A stretch of 15,233 nucleotides of DNA, taken from contig JALVXW010000063.1 in the NCBI GenBank assembly GCA_027038155.1, forward strand, positions 1 to 15,233, written 5' to 3'. Under the pieces are notes generated by a model. The model saw only the letters and a list, made by a program, of their open reading frames with translations, was not told the origin of the DNA and did no database searches. The translations under genes and the position numbers were made by a program. Below, piece by piece: positions 5,708-14,500 of this stretch (position 1 is its first letter; the number at the start of each line of letters is the position of its first letter). This DNA comes from Sulfurovum sp. GTDB taxonomy: Bacteria; Campylobacterota; Campylobacteria; Campylobacterales; Sulfurovaceae.

Positions 5708-7097
5708 TGGACATACCTATCAACCTCTCCAAAACACCCTCAATCAAATCTCTATATACCTCTAAATCCTCCACACTCACCTCATCACCAGAGCGAAATA
5801 TCTTATGATACTTCTCTAAAGATTTACGTAAATCTTCGTTTAGCCATTTGTCTCTAAAACTGCTATCCATAGACAACTTCTCCACATCACGCGAAGCATG
5901 AGAGCGTATGGCGATGTGGTAGGCGTGGAAGATGGCACGTCCTAGTAGAATGTAGGGAAAGTTTCTGTTTTTCATCGGACCTATTTGCAAATAGCGTTTG
6001 CCTAGCTTTTGTCCGAGTACTTTTACCTCTGAGAGCTCATCGAAACCTAAGTATGCACCCACACCACCTACCACCGCCCCAATGGCACCACCTATAAACA
6101 ATGTATGCCCCAACAAAAGCAAATCTACCCCTGCACCAGCCACTGCACCACTCGTTGCACCAGTAATAAGCAACTCTTTACGTGTCAATCCAAAAACAGA
6201 AGCTGCTTCTTCAGAAAATAGGTCAATCTCATCAAAAGTAAGGAGTGCCTGCTCTTTTTTGAGGTGGTCGTGGTTCCATATTTGTTCTATCTGCTTTTGG
6301 GTCTTTATCTCCAGTTGTCGTAGTTTTTCTTTGTAGTTCTCTTCTACTCTTTGTTTGTCAGACTCCTCTGCCTCTTCACTCTTAAACGAAAGCTTCTCCA
6401 CCAAAGAGAGTGATTCTGAGAGTAGTTTGGTTATACTACTTGCACTTCTTTGCAACATCTGCTCCTGATAACGCTCAAAGAGTTTGATAGACTCTTTTAC
6501 AGGAGCTATCCACTCCTCTTTGAGCTGTGCCATACTCTCTAGTATGCTTATATGCTGTACCTTATCTGTCTGCATCGGGTTAAAGGTGCGTACCATCTTA
6601 AAGTAGTGCCCCAGTGCCCTCTTCCACTCTTGTGAATAATCACCCTTGTCTATATGGTTAATGAGTGCCATAGAGGGTTGCCCTGTCCAGCGGAGTATCT
6701 CCATCTCTGCCTCATACTCTTCACCATAAGGCTTAGATCCATCTACCACATAGATAATCCCAGCACCTGCCATAATGGGAGTCAATAGCTCTATCTCGTC
6801 ATTAAATTTAATATCATCTTTGTGTACATCAATAAATGCCTCTACAACTTCATGACGTTTGTCTGCGGAGACATCGTGTTTTTCCAGCCATGCCAATACA
6901 CGTCTGGCACGTTGAAACCCAGGGGTGTCTATTAGCTCATAGAGTACTTTTTTATCTACTTTTAGTGGAAAAGACCTCTGCTTTGTTGTGGTACCAGGAA
7001 CATCGGAGATGTGTACAGTATCATCTAGTGCCAACGCTGAGACAATAGAGCTTTTTCCTTTATTGGGGTGTCCTACGACGGCAAATTTTGGATGCAT
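5700..7097 (-). CDS. DUF3482-type GTPase (Era/TrmE-like G domain plus C-terminal membrane-associated region)
   Basis: A 465-residue protein. Residues 1-about 200 are a small Ras-like G domain: G1 GHPNKGKSS (9-17), the GTTT segment (35-38), G3 DTPG (57-60) and a G4 variant NHID (147-150) in place of NKxD. Residues about 205-290 are long, charged helices, probably coiled coil. Residues 311-351 are a glycine/alanine-rich hydrophobic hairpin that could insert into membrane. A helical C-terminal part follows. The layout matches the family annotated as DUF3482, usually encoded next to a DUF2868 membrane protein, as here (7-base gap). Function is unknown; GTP-dependent membrane work is an inference from the layout. 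The G4 Lys-to-His change may alter guanine specificity. The stop overlaps the LRR gene start. Confidence 0.82.
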   Translation of the reverse strand: MHPKFAVVGHPNKGKSSIVSALALDDTVHISDVPGTTTKQRSFPLKVDKKVLYELIDTPGFQRARRVLAWLEKHDVSADKRHEVVEAFIDVHKDDIKFNDEIELLTPIMAGAGIIYVVDGSKPYGEEYEAEMEILRWTGQPSMALINHIDKGDYSQEWKRALGHYFKMVRTFNPMQTDKVQHISILESMAQLKEEWIAPVKESIKLFERYQEQMLQRSASSITKLLSESLSLVEKLSFKSEEAEESDKQRVEENYKEKLRQLEIKTQKQIEQIWNHDHLKKEQALLTFDEIDLFSEEAASVFGLTRKELLITGATSGAVAGAGVDLLLLGHTLFIGGAIGAVVGGVGAYLGFDELSEVKVLGQKLGKRYLQIGPMKNRNFPYILLGRAIFHAYHIAIRSHASRDVEKLSMDSSFRDKWLNEDLRKSLEKYHKIFRSGDEVSVEDLEVYRDLIEGVLERLIGMSNV

Positions 7098-7104
7098 CTT
7101 CTCT

Positions 7105-8487
7105 CTACCTCTTTAACCATAGTTTTTGGCTCTTTAACAAAGAGAGCTTTTTTGTCCAGATATTGATAAATCTATCACGTGCTCTATAGCCCTCTTCTGC
7201 TGTACCCACAGGAAAAACAGTCACCTTTTGTGCCACCACCATAAGCTCCTCCAGATAATCCACAAAATCCATAGTAGGAGGCTCCCATGCCTTCACATAA
7301 AGTAGCACCTCTCCTCTGCTTTGATGGATTATTTTTATATCCTCTTCCAGGGTATTGGCACCACCCACATCATACACAACAGAAGAGTCAACCTGCATGC
7401 TATCGTTCAGTACCTCTAGCTCCTCTTGCGACATTGCCCACCCTTGCACAACATCATACACATTATTTAGCTCTTTAATCATCTGCACATTATCTTGTGT
7501 AGAGCGTATGTTCTCTTCACCCTTTTGTATAGCATGAGAGGAGATAATAGGTTCATTCATATCCAAAAGCAGTTCATCTGCCCCCTCTAGGTTTAAAAAA
7601 GATTTTTTAAGTGCATAATGAAACCCAAAAAGTGAAAGCATATAGACCATCAAGCGTAAAACAATCGCATAAAAGAGTGTTGCCATAGCCAAAAACTTCC
7701 ACCATTGTCCAAGTGTAGATGCATGCGACACCATCTCCTCATTCAAACTATCACCTAGCCTAAAATAGTGGCTCTGCTCTACAAGCTCCAATGTAGGCAC
7801 ACCAGAGGGCAACCATGTTTTCCAAGGCACAGACAAGGCCTCCAAAAAAGAGTGAAACGCTTCAGGGGTAATATTTAATGTTGTACTCCATGCAAAAGCG
7901 ATATCTTTGGTTGCAACAATGCCCAAAAGAGACAAAAGTAACCCCAAAGAGAAAAAAAGTGCCACAACTTGCGAACGTTTAATCACTATCCAGTTAGCCA
8001 AAAGAGGATTTATTTTGATATCTTCTAGCACTTTCGCTACTTTGGAGGGGAGTAGAGCAAGTATCTTCTCCAGCCAATAGGCAGGAGACAAATGCACAAG
8101 CAGACTTTGGGCTCTATGTGCTTTAAACATAGAAAAAAGTGTTAACATCATAGTAAGCAGTGGCAAAAAAACCACCATCGCAATAAAATAGACAACATTC
8201 ACTGGCGCATGACCACTATAGCTCAAAAGTGCTACACCAGAAAAGATACCCATAAAAAATGCAATAAGCACAACCCCTAAAGTAATACCATAAAGATAAG
8301 ATGAAAAAATATCACTTAAGCGTGGTTTTTTAAGTTTATCTCTATTTACTTCAACCCATTTTACAAGCTGCTCTATAGGTCTATTTTTAAGCGACTCATT
8401 CAATAGGCCAAAGTGGCGTCTCTGCTCTTTGCTACGGGTATCCTCTTCTAAGAGTTGATAAAAATCAAAATAAGACTTTAAATTCAT
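7105..8487 (-). CDS. DUF2868-type inner-membrane protein
   Basis: A 460-residue integral membrane protein. Four hydrophobic spans are visible at about 66-90, 97-121, 173-192 and 263-290. A charged cytoplasm-like N-terminal region of about 60 residues precedes them, a roughly 70-residue loop follows span 3, and a soluble C-terminal domain of about 165 residues ends the protein. The layout and the immediate neighbour (a DUF3482 GTPase 7 bases downstream) match the DUF2868/DUF3482 pair found in many proteobacteria. No biochemical function is known to me; the pair probably forms a membrane-anchored GTPase module. The ATG shares its bases with the TGA stop of the 39-residue gene upstream (ATGA), so it is probably translated by coupling: the GAGG-like element upstream is too far (about 13 bases) to be a good ribosome binding site. 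Confidence 0.8.
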   Translation of the reverse strand: MNLKSYFDFYQLLEEDTRSKEQRRHFGLLNESLKNRPIEQLVKWVEVNRDKLKKPRLSDIFSSYLYGITLGVVLIAFFMGIFSGVALLSYSGHAPVNVVYFIAMVVFLPLLTMMLTLFSMFKAHRAQSLLVHLSPAYWLEKILALLPSKVAKVLEDIKINPLLANWIVIKRSQVVALFFSLGLLLSLLGIVATKDIAFAWSTTLNITPEAFHSFLEALSVPWKTWLPSGVPTLELVEQSHYFRLGDSLNEEMVSHASTLGQWWKFLAMATLFYAIVLRLMVYMLSLFGFHYALKKSFLNLEGADELLLDMNEPIISSHAIQKGEENIRSTQDNVQMIKELNNVYDVVQGWAMSQEELEVLNDSMQVDSSVVYDVGGANTLEEDIKIIHQSRGEVLLYVKAWEPPTMDFVDYLEELMVVAQKVTVFPVGTAEEGYRARDRFINIWTKKLSLLKSQKLWLKR

Positions 8488-8603
8488 TCTTTGATACTCA
8501 CCTCTAAAGCAACCCGTTGCAAATCACAAGATTTGGTAAAGTCTATGTCTATTTTTCCACTTTTGTAATAATTGAATATTTTTTCTTTAGTCATATCTGA
8601 CAT
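8484..8603 (-). CDS. 39-residue protein of unknown function, first gene of the DUF2868/DUF3482/LRR cassette
   Basis: A short open frame beginning MSDMTKEKIFNYYKSGKIDI and ending in VALEVSIKE. Its TGA stop overlaps the ATG of the DUF2868 gene (ATGA), typical of real coupled genes. AAGG lies 8 bases before the chosen ATG at 8603. An upstream in-frame ATG at 8636 would give 50 residues, but that ATG lies inside the likely TATAAT promoter box, so the shorter form is preferred. The peptide is charged, predicted helical at the N-terminus, with one cysteine and no membrane span. I recognise no family. It may be a leader that couples translation, or a small partner of the membrane GTPase module. Confidence 0.5.
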   Translation of the reverse strand: MSDMTKEKIFNYYKSGKIDIDFTKSCDLQRVALEVSIKE

Positions 8604-8634
8604 ATAAAAAGCCTTGTCATTTAATGTGGCAACC

Positions 8635-8640
8635 ATTATA
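8635..8640 (-). promoter_or_regulatory. Candidate -10 box for the DUF2868/DUF3482/LRR operon
   Basis: A perfect TATAAT reads on the minus strand 32 bases before the preferred start of the 39-residue gene. TTGTCC, 16 bases upstream of it, is a weak -35 candidate. It lies in the 32-base spacer after the stop of the last molybdoenzyme-cluster gene, so this cassette can be transcribed on its own, although read-through from that operon is also possible. Confidence 0.5.
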
Positions 8641-8668
8641 CTACAAGGTTGTTAAGGGACAAAACAGT

Positions 8669-9133
8669 TTATTCAAAATATTCATCAATGATTTTAGGAA
8701 AAAGACTTATTGTCTTTCTTGCTTTATCAATTTTAGGCTGAAAAATATCAAAAGTATTTGGATAACTGTCGATAAACTCTTTATAAATACGTATCTTATC
8801 CTCCATATGCATCTGTAAAGCATCAAGTACTTTTTGCATATTCTCTTTAGAGGTTGCATATTTCATAAGCAATTCAAACATACGCTTACGTGGATGAATT
8901 GCCATAGAATCACCAGCCACAAGGGCAATATCTTTAATATCCCAACGAGAGATATAAATCCCACTCGCCGCAGGAGCAATAAATTTGGCATACAATGCTT
9001 CTGTATAAGAAGGGTAATCTTGTAAATCTACCTCTTCATCTGCTTCACACTGCCCATCTGGACAAAACGCAGGAGGCCTATCAAATGTCTCAAACGCTTT
9101 TTTTAACTCTTCTATATCCATATTATTTGGCAT
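8669..9133 (-). CDS. Conserved-looking hypothetical protein, last gene of the molybdoenzyme accessory operon
   Basis: A 154-residue soluble protein that I do not recognise. The N-terminal 40 residues are acidic and carry C24-x4-C29 (FCPDGQC). Residues about 42-154 look almost entirely helical, with aromatic-rich helices (YTEALYAKF, MFELLMKYA, FDIFQPKIDKARKTISLF). The size and all-helical nature would suit a small assembly chaperone, but this is inference. The ATG is preceded by AAGGA with 7-base spacing. It lies 16 bases after the upstream 156-residue gene and is co-directional with the torD-ferredoxin genes, so a role in maturation of, or electron transfer to, the molybdoenzyme is the simplest contextual guess. 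Confidence 0.7.
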   Translation of the reverse strand: MPNNMDIEELKKAFETFDRPPAFCPDGQCEADEEVDLQDYPSYTEALYAKFIAPAASGIYISRWDIKDIALVAGDSMAIHPRKRMFELLMKYATSKENMQKVLDALQMHMEDKIRIYKEFIDSYPNTFDIFQPKIDKARKTISLFPKIIDEYFE

Positions 9134-9149
9134 ACTCTTTCCTTATTTT

Positions 9150-9620
9150 CTATTTTTCTATGAGAAGTGGTATCTCATCGGTATCAATTGGCGTCTCAAA
9201 CCATCTGTTTGCAATCAACATTATCTTTGCTACAAACAGTATCTGTTCATCTAAAAATTCTTGTTGTTCAAAAAGTGCTTTAGCCTCATCATCCAGACAA
9301 TACCCTTGCACTTTTCCTTCAACAACCTCTATAAAATCTACCCTGTTTTCTCTACTGGCACAAGCATTCAGTGTTTCACAATAGGGTAGCGTTTTTGTAG
9401 CAAACTCACGCTCTATCATCATCTTATCTACTTTTGACTGACCGACATTCGTCATCGTAAAATCAAAATGTTCATCTGTAATATTCAGTGCAATGGCTGT
9501 TGCATTTTTAGCATGGCGTTTCATAATTTTATTAAAATAACGTCTCATATACCCTGTTTGAGCATTGTGCCCCAAGATAGTACAGAGTCCAGTATCTGGT
9601 TTTATCTCTTCTGGTCTCAT
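9150..9620 (-). CDS. Hypothetical protein with faint resemblance to a shikimate-dehydrogenase-type N-terminal domain
   Basis: A 156-residue soluble protein. Residues 12-60 run as beta strand - helix - beta strand (LCTILGHNAQTGYMRRYFNK, then ATAIALNI), which recalls the substrate-binding front half of AroE, but the Ser-x-Ser shikimate-binding motif is absent and there is no NADP-binding domain. Cysteines are C13, C81, C87 and C108. The start overlaps the ferredoxin gene stop by 4 bases (ATGA), so the two are translationally coupled. The link to AroE is my own weak pattern match and could be chance. Context suggests an accessory role for the molybdoenzyme, for example in cofactor handling or quality control. 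Confidence 0.7.
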   Translation of the reverse strand: MRPEEIKPDTGLCTILGHNAQTGYMRRYFNKIMKRHAKNATAIALNITDEHFDFTMTNVGQSKVDKMMIEREFATKTLPYCETLNACASRENRVDFIEVVEGKVQGYCLDDEAKALFEQQEFLDEQILFVAKIMLIANRWFETPIDTDEIPLLIEK

Positions 9621-10750
9621 ATATTTCCATCCTCTTTATCACTCTCTAGAAGTGCTTTCATCTTTTTTGCATTTTCATGTAAAAACATCGCTTCCTCTTC
9701 CTCTTCCAGACAACGAGGACATGCCTGCTCTCCACCTGTGTAGGTAAAGTTGTTCCCGCACTCATTACAACGCTTAATAGTGAATGTTGCCAAGGTACGC
9801 TGTGTGGGTTCAAAAAACTCTTTAATCTCAAACCCTGGCTGAAGGTGAATCGCTTCAGGTTCACACACATCATGACAAAGACGGCACTTTAGACACAACA
9901 TCGCATCAAAGTGAATAATTGAAAATTTTGTGTCAGAACTTAATGCACCTGTTGGGCAAATACGATAGCAAATCTGACAATTTGTACAACTCTCATCCAC
10001 AAATTTTTGAGAGATAAAGGTAATATCTTCTTCGGCCAAAATTTCAAAAGCATTGGGTACATTTGCCTGCTTGAGTATGGTAAAAAGTATTTTACGTTTA
10101 TCTGGCACATTGGTTTCACGAATCTTAGCAATCGTTGCTCTATCTAAATCAAATCTTTTTAGTTCATCTGCTTCTACTGCTTCATCAAATGTCATTTTGT
10201 GTTTTATCACACCTTTGAGCGATGCATTGCCAAGAAATGAACGTCTTGATGTCACCTCTGCCTCTTCTTTTTTTTCATCTTTAGATAGAGGTTCTTTGTC
10301 ACTATTGGTCACCAATCTCTTCACAGAAAAAGCAGAGAGTACAAAATTTGCCTCTTCTATACGTGCTTCTATCTGTTCATACAATATACTCGCTTCGTCA
10401 TAGGAGCTGATATCTAAAGTAATCTCATCATCACATGAGAGTGCCAATGCCATTAAATGCTCCACAGAAAATACAGAGAGACACGGCACATTGAGTTTAG
10501 GAGAGATAAGACGTACTTTTGAATCCAAAAATGTAAAAAAGAACTCAGTTGTAGAAAAATCTGAAAGCGAAAATGCCTCTGTAGGACATGCACCCACACA
10601 AGCAGCAGCTTCTACTCCTGTATTGTTGGCAAAACTGGGTAAGTTATCTACCAGAGTAATGGAATCAGGGCAGGCATCCAAACATTTGGTACAGTTTGAA
10701 AATTTACTCTTAGCCCGTATGCACGAAGCTATCTCTAAATGTAAAGACAT
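9617..10750 (-). CDS. Multi-cluster 4Fe-4S ferredoxin protein with C-terminal zinc ribbon
   Basis: A 377-residue cytoplasmic-looking iron-sulfur protein. The N-terminal ferredoxin-like part has C10, C20-x2-C23-x3-C27-P and C51-x3-C55-P. A central linker (60-240) follows, without cysteines except C90 and C106. Then comes a classical two-cluster ferredoxin: C255-x2-C258-x2-C261-x3-C265-P and C286-x2-C289-x2-C292-x3-C296. A zinc-ribbon-like C328-x2-C331 ... C344-x2-C347 sits before an acidic tail. A TAT-like RRSFLG occurs at 169-174, in mid-protein and without a hydrophobic stretch after it, so it is not a working signal. Similar proteins accompany torD genes in Campylobacterota formate dehydrogenase and sulfur-reductase loci. 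The start shares one base with the torD stop (TAATG), and the stop overlaps the next gene. Probable electron carrier or cluster/cofactor assembly partner. Confidence 0.82.
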   Translation of the reverse strand: MSLHLEIASCIRAKSKFSNCTKCLDACPDSITLVDNLPSFANNTGVEAAACVGACPTEAFSLSDFSTTEFFFTFLDSKVRLISPKLNVPCLSVFSVEHLMALALSCDDEITLDISSYDEASILYEQIEARIEEANFVLSAFSVKRLVTNSDKEPLSKDEKKEEAEVTSRRSFLGNASLKGVIKHKMTFDEAVEADELKRFDLDRATIAKIRETNVPDKRKILFTILKQANVPNAFEILAEEDITFISQKFVDESCTNCQICYRICPTGALSSDTKFSIIHFDAMLCLKCRLCHDVCEPEAIHLQPGFEIKEFFEPTQRTLATFTIKRCNECGNNFTYTGGEQACPRCLEEEEEAMFLHENAKKMKALLESDKEDGNI

Positions 10751-11424
10751 TAATCTTCTGTTGCCTCAATTTTACAATTTTCTTCTAGTTTCTCAATCAC
10801 ATACTCATAATCTGATAAAATAAATTCCAACGTAAGGTCTGCACCATCATGATAGAGTGGTGTACGTGATTCACGTTTAGCATTAATCAAAAAAAGTGGC
10901 ATCCACTCTAAAAGATGGTCTTTCAAAAAACCTCTTTGAATCAAAAGAAGTTCACAGATACCCTCTTTATCCCCTGCATCCAATGCTTTTTTAAGTGCCG
11001 TACAGAGCATATACATAAACTCTAACTCTACCCCAATATGGTCAGCACTTACCACTCTTGCCTTTTCAAGCTCTACTCTAAAATCGAGTGCATCATAGAG
11101 TTCTACCACTGGGTTTGCCTGACCACTCTCAATCATCTGCTCTTCACTGAGGTAAAAACTCTCGTAAGGAATAAGGTTCATTAAAAAAAGATTGGCAAAG
11201 TCAACATTATACTCTTCATTAACAAGTCTCTTCATAGACTTCTCTTTGCGTTTCGACCAGTCTCTATAGTTAGGCAAAAGTGCTAAAATATTTTCATCAC
11301 TCTCTATCTGTTTTAAAAATGCTTCATCTACCTCTACCAGCATCAATCTTGATATAAGGGCATAAATTGCAATACGATTTTCTATCTCTTGTTTCATCTG
11401 TTCCATGAGGTTATTGTCTTTCAT
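10750..11424 (-). CDS. TorD/DmsD-family molybdoenzyme chaperone
   Basis: A 224-residue all-helical protein of the TorD/DmsD/NarJ family. Such chaperones bind the twin-arginine signal of an apo-molybdoenzyme in the cytoplasm and hold it until cofactor insertion is complete. Hallmarks seen are the EYNVDFANLF ... PYESFYLSE segment (71-94), DHIGVELEFMYML (128-140) and FLKDHLLEWMPLF (166-178). The likely client is the TAT-exported molybdoprotein encoded 111 bases upstream. The start at 11424 has no obvious ribosome binding site; ATG codons at residues 7 and 10 are alternatives, the latter with GGA 5 bases upstream. A TATAGT element in the gap suggests an internal promoter. The stop overlaps the ferredoxin gene start by one base. 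Confidence 0.85.
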   Translation of the reverse strand: MKDNNLMEQMKQEIENRIAIYALISRLMLVEVDEAFLKQIESDENILALLPNYRDWSKRKEKSMKRLVNEEYNVDFANLFLMNLIPYESFYLSEEQMIESGQANPVVELYDALDFRVELEKARVVSADHIGVELEFMYMLCTALKKALDAGDKEGICELLLIQRGFLKDHLLEWMPLFLINAKRESRTPLYHDGADLTLEFILSDYEYVIEKLEENCKIEATED

Positions 11425-11535
11425 ATAAGTTATTGGTACTATAGCACTTTCAAGATAAATAAAACATAAGATGATTTATTCGGGAAATTGTATAGTAGGG
11501 GCAGATTCAATATCTACCCATAATAAGAGTAAAGT
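11425..11535 (-). promoter_or_regulatory. Intergenic gap with candidate -10 box for torD and downstream genes
   Basis: This 111-base AT-rich gap between the molybdoenzyme stop and torD has TATAGT a few bases upstream of the torD start region, preceded by T-rich sequence in place of a clear -35. No good terminator hairpin is visible after the molybdoenzyme gene, so torD could be read both from this site and by read-through. The leader would be very short if the first ATG of torD is used. Confidence 0.3.
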
Positions 11536-14500
11536 TTACCCTTTAAGATTTACAGAGTAAGCCTTAAGCGTTAAAGGCACTGCTGGACGTTTAATATGTA
11601 CTGGACGTCTAAGTGTATCATTGGCATCTAACGGACGAGTCAATTTGTCTCTCCATGCCTGATAGACTTTAAAGTTGTTTTCATAATTTACCCAAATATC
11701 ACCAATTTTATCTGTTGGTGCTGCTTTTTCTATACGTACTTTTTGGTGCCAAGCATGGTTACCCGCAATTGGATCTGGATGTGAAGGTGCCACAGCATTT
11801 TGCCAAGAACCCGACATACCATCCCACCAAATATTATCAAGGTCTTTGTTGTACTCTTTAAACTGCCAGGTATCTCTACGTGCTTGCATACCCATATTGA
11901 TATCTTGTTTTGGTTTCATGGTACCCACTTTACCATCCATTGTCATATCATAAAGTGGTGCTCCTAGTCCAAGTACACCTAGTTTATGTTGGAATCCAGG
12001 AATCTTAACAGCATTTTTAAGTTTCCATCTACCTGCATGGTGTGAACACTGTGCTACACCTGGCATAGAACCTTCAGTTGGAACAGCCATCGCAATAAAG
12101 TATCCAGATTCAAGACCAGAAACTGTATCAGAAATCGTTACTTTTATCGCATCACCTCTTTTAATTCCCATTCTCTCAGCATCTTTTGTTGCAATCCATA
12201 CTGGGTTATGGTTTTGTGAAATCTCCATAAGATGTTTAGAGTTCACTGAACGTGTATGAATATTGTATGGCAATCTAAATACCGTATTGAGTGCAAACTC
12301 ATTTTTGGCAGGGTCAATAAAGTCATGGTGTACCTGTGTCACAATATGCACCATTTTCTTTCTCTCTTCTGCATTGGTTGGATAGATAGGTATCGCATAC
12401 TCTGGCCATTTCCATTCAGCCATCCATTTAGAATAAAATTCAAGCTTACCTGTAAGTGTATGCCATCCCTCTTTTGCTTCATCTTTTACAATAACACCAA
12501 TTTTTTTCTCACCACCAAAAACATGATCTTCTACCTTAATAGTGCCCAATTCATCAATAATCACTTCATCTTTGCTATACTCATGACCATGTGCAATATA
12601 TTTACCATCTTTCTCTTTAAGTGGTCTCTCTTGTGGCCTAAAGATATTATCTTCAACAAGCCATGTACCCATATCTCTCATCATCTCATAGTTAGGATAT
12701 TTGGAGTTTTTATACTTAGGATTTTCGCTTGCTGCTTTTCTAAGATTAGGAATCTTACCAAGTGCCGCCTGATACCACTCCGGTACAGTCACTGCTCTTG
12801 CTGGATCCTCTTTTGATGCCCAAAACTTTCTTATGCCAAGGCTACCATCTGGATCGACATGGTGCACCATGATATTTGCCCAAAACTCTACCTCTTCCCA
12901 AATCTCTCCAAGACCTGCAGCCATGTGTGCTTCTAGTGTTGCACGTGTAGGGTCTTTAGGTTTCCAACCTGTTTTTTCCAATGCTACACGAAGTGCAGGG
13001 TTCTTAAAGGCAAGAATTTTTGCTGGTTTTGTTGGCTCAGATGACTGATCATGTCTTTCACCTGCAAGACCTACCGGCAAGACAAAGTCACAATACCAGT
13101 TTGTCTCAGACCATGTGGGTGAAAGGTTAAATGATAATTCAATTTTATCTTCACGTTTAAGGGCTTCAATCCATCTAAATCCATCTGGATTAATCCATAC
13201 GGGGTTATACATACGAGGAATCCAAACAGCCAATTTCTCAGGAATATTGGTAAGCCCTTTTGCTTTCCATTTTGCTCTCCACTCATCATCAAGAAGCAAG
13301 TGAGGCATAATATGAGACATTTCAAACGCACTCAATGGATACTCAGGTGGCCATGCAATCTCATTCCATACATCTACTCTAGGAGGTCTCTCTCCTGCAA
13401 CCGTTGCAGCATCACCTTTGCCATTAACTGAAACAACATGCCAGTGGTGCATGCCTGTACCACCTTTATTTCCTGCCAATGCACCACGAAGCACAAGTGG
13501 GAAAAATCCAGTACGCGTATTCATCCAACCACCTCTATGGGCGATTGATCCTGCTCTCCATAGGTATGTTGCCACTCTATCGCCTGCATCAATAAACATA
13601 TCATAAAGCTCATCTAATTTATGACCAAATCCTTCAAGTTTACACTCTTTAATAACAAAATCTCTAGTATATGGTGCATAAAGCTCTTTAAGCATCTCAA
13701 TAAACTCTTCATAAGATTCACCTACAGGTACTTTAGAGATGTAGCCTTTTGATTTGATGAATTCAAGATACTCTCTGTCCTTCATCATTTGATCCCAGTT
13801 TACCCAATTTTTTACAAACTCATGGTTTACCAAATCTTCCCCATTAAGTCCTTTTTCATTTAAGATTCTATTTGCTAGATGTAAATAGAGTGCGGCTTCT
13901 GTTCCTGGCCAAACAGGCAACCATAAGTCTGCCATACCTGCTGAGTTTGACATACGTGGATCCATAACAACCAACTTTGCACCTTTTCTACGTGCATCAG
14001 CAATAAATCCAGCAGATTGTTGAAAATAGTGACCAGCATCAGCCGCATGAGAAGACTGAAGAAAAACAAGTTTAGCATTTCCCCAATCTGGTGAGTTTCT
14101 GTCATCATTCGCCCACTGAATCGTACCCTCTCTTGCGCCTGCTGAACAGATGTTGGTATGCGAATCATATCCATCGCACCCTAATGAGTGTGGTACACGG
14201 TGACCAAAACCATTTTCGTTTGGACGTCCTACGTGATACATAATAGATTTTTTAGAGAGTTCATCACCCACTTTAAGTGTGTCATGCATCTTCTTACCAA
14301 TCTTCGCCATGGCTTCATCCCAAGTGGTTCTTACCCACTTACCTTCACCTCTTTTAGAACCTGGTGCTCTCATCAATGGGAAAGGGATTCTATCAGGATC
14401 ATACATTTGTGTTTTAGCCGCATATCCTTTTGCACAGTTACGTCCACGTGATCCTGCATGAAGTGGGTTACCCATATATTTCTTAACAAAAAGATCTTTA

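Noticed and set aside
5998..6336. 112-residue Ser/Pro-rich open frame opposite the GTPase gene
   Set aside because: It is the complement of the Gly/Ala-rich hydrophobic hairpin and helix region of the GTPase; the composition is explained by that, and no initiation signal is present.
10232..10249. RRSFLG in the ferredoxin protein as a TAT signal, implying a downstream start
   Set aside because: No hydrophobic region follows the RR motif, and the upstream part is a coherent ferredoxin-like domain whose start overlaps the torD stop.
12256..12816. 186-residue open frame antisense to the molybdoenzyme gene
   Set aside because: It has unusual cysteine- and phenylalanine-rich composition, no ribosome binding site, and lies wholly within a strongly supported coding gene on the other strand; it is a shadow frame.
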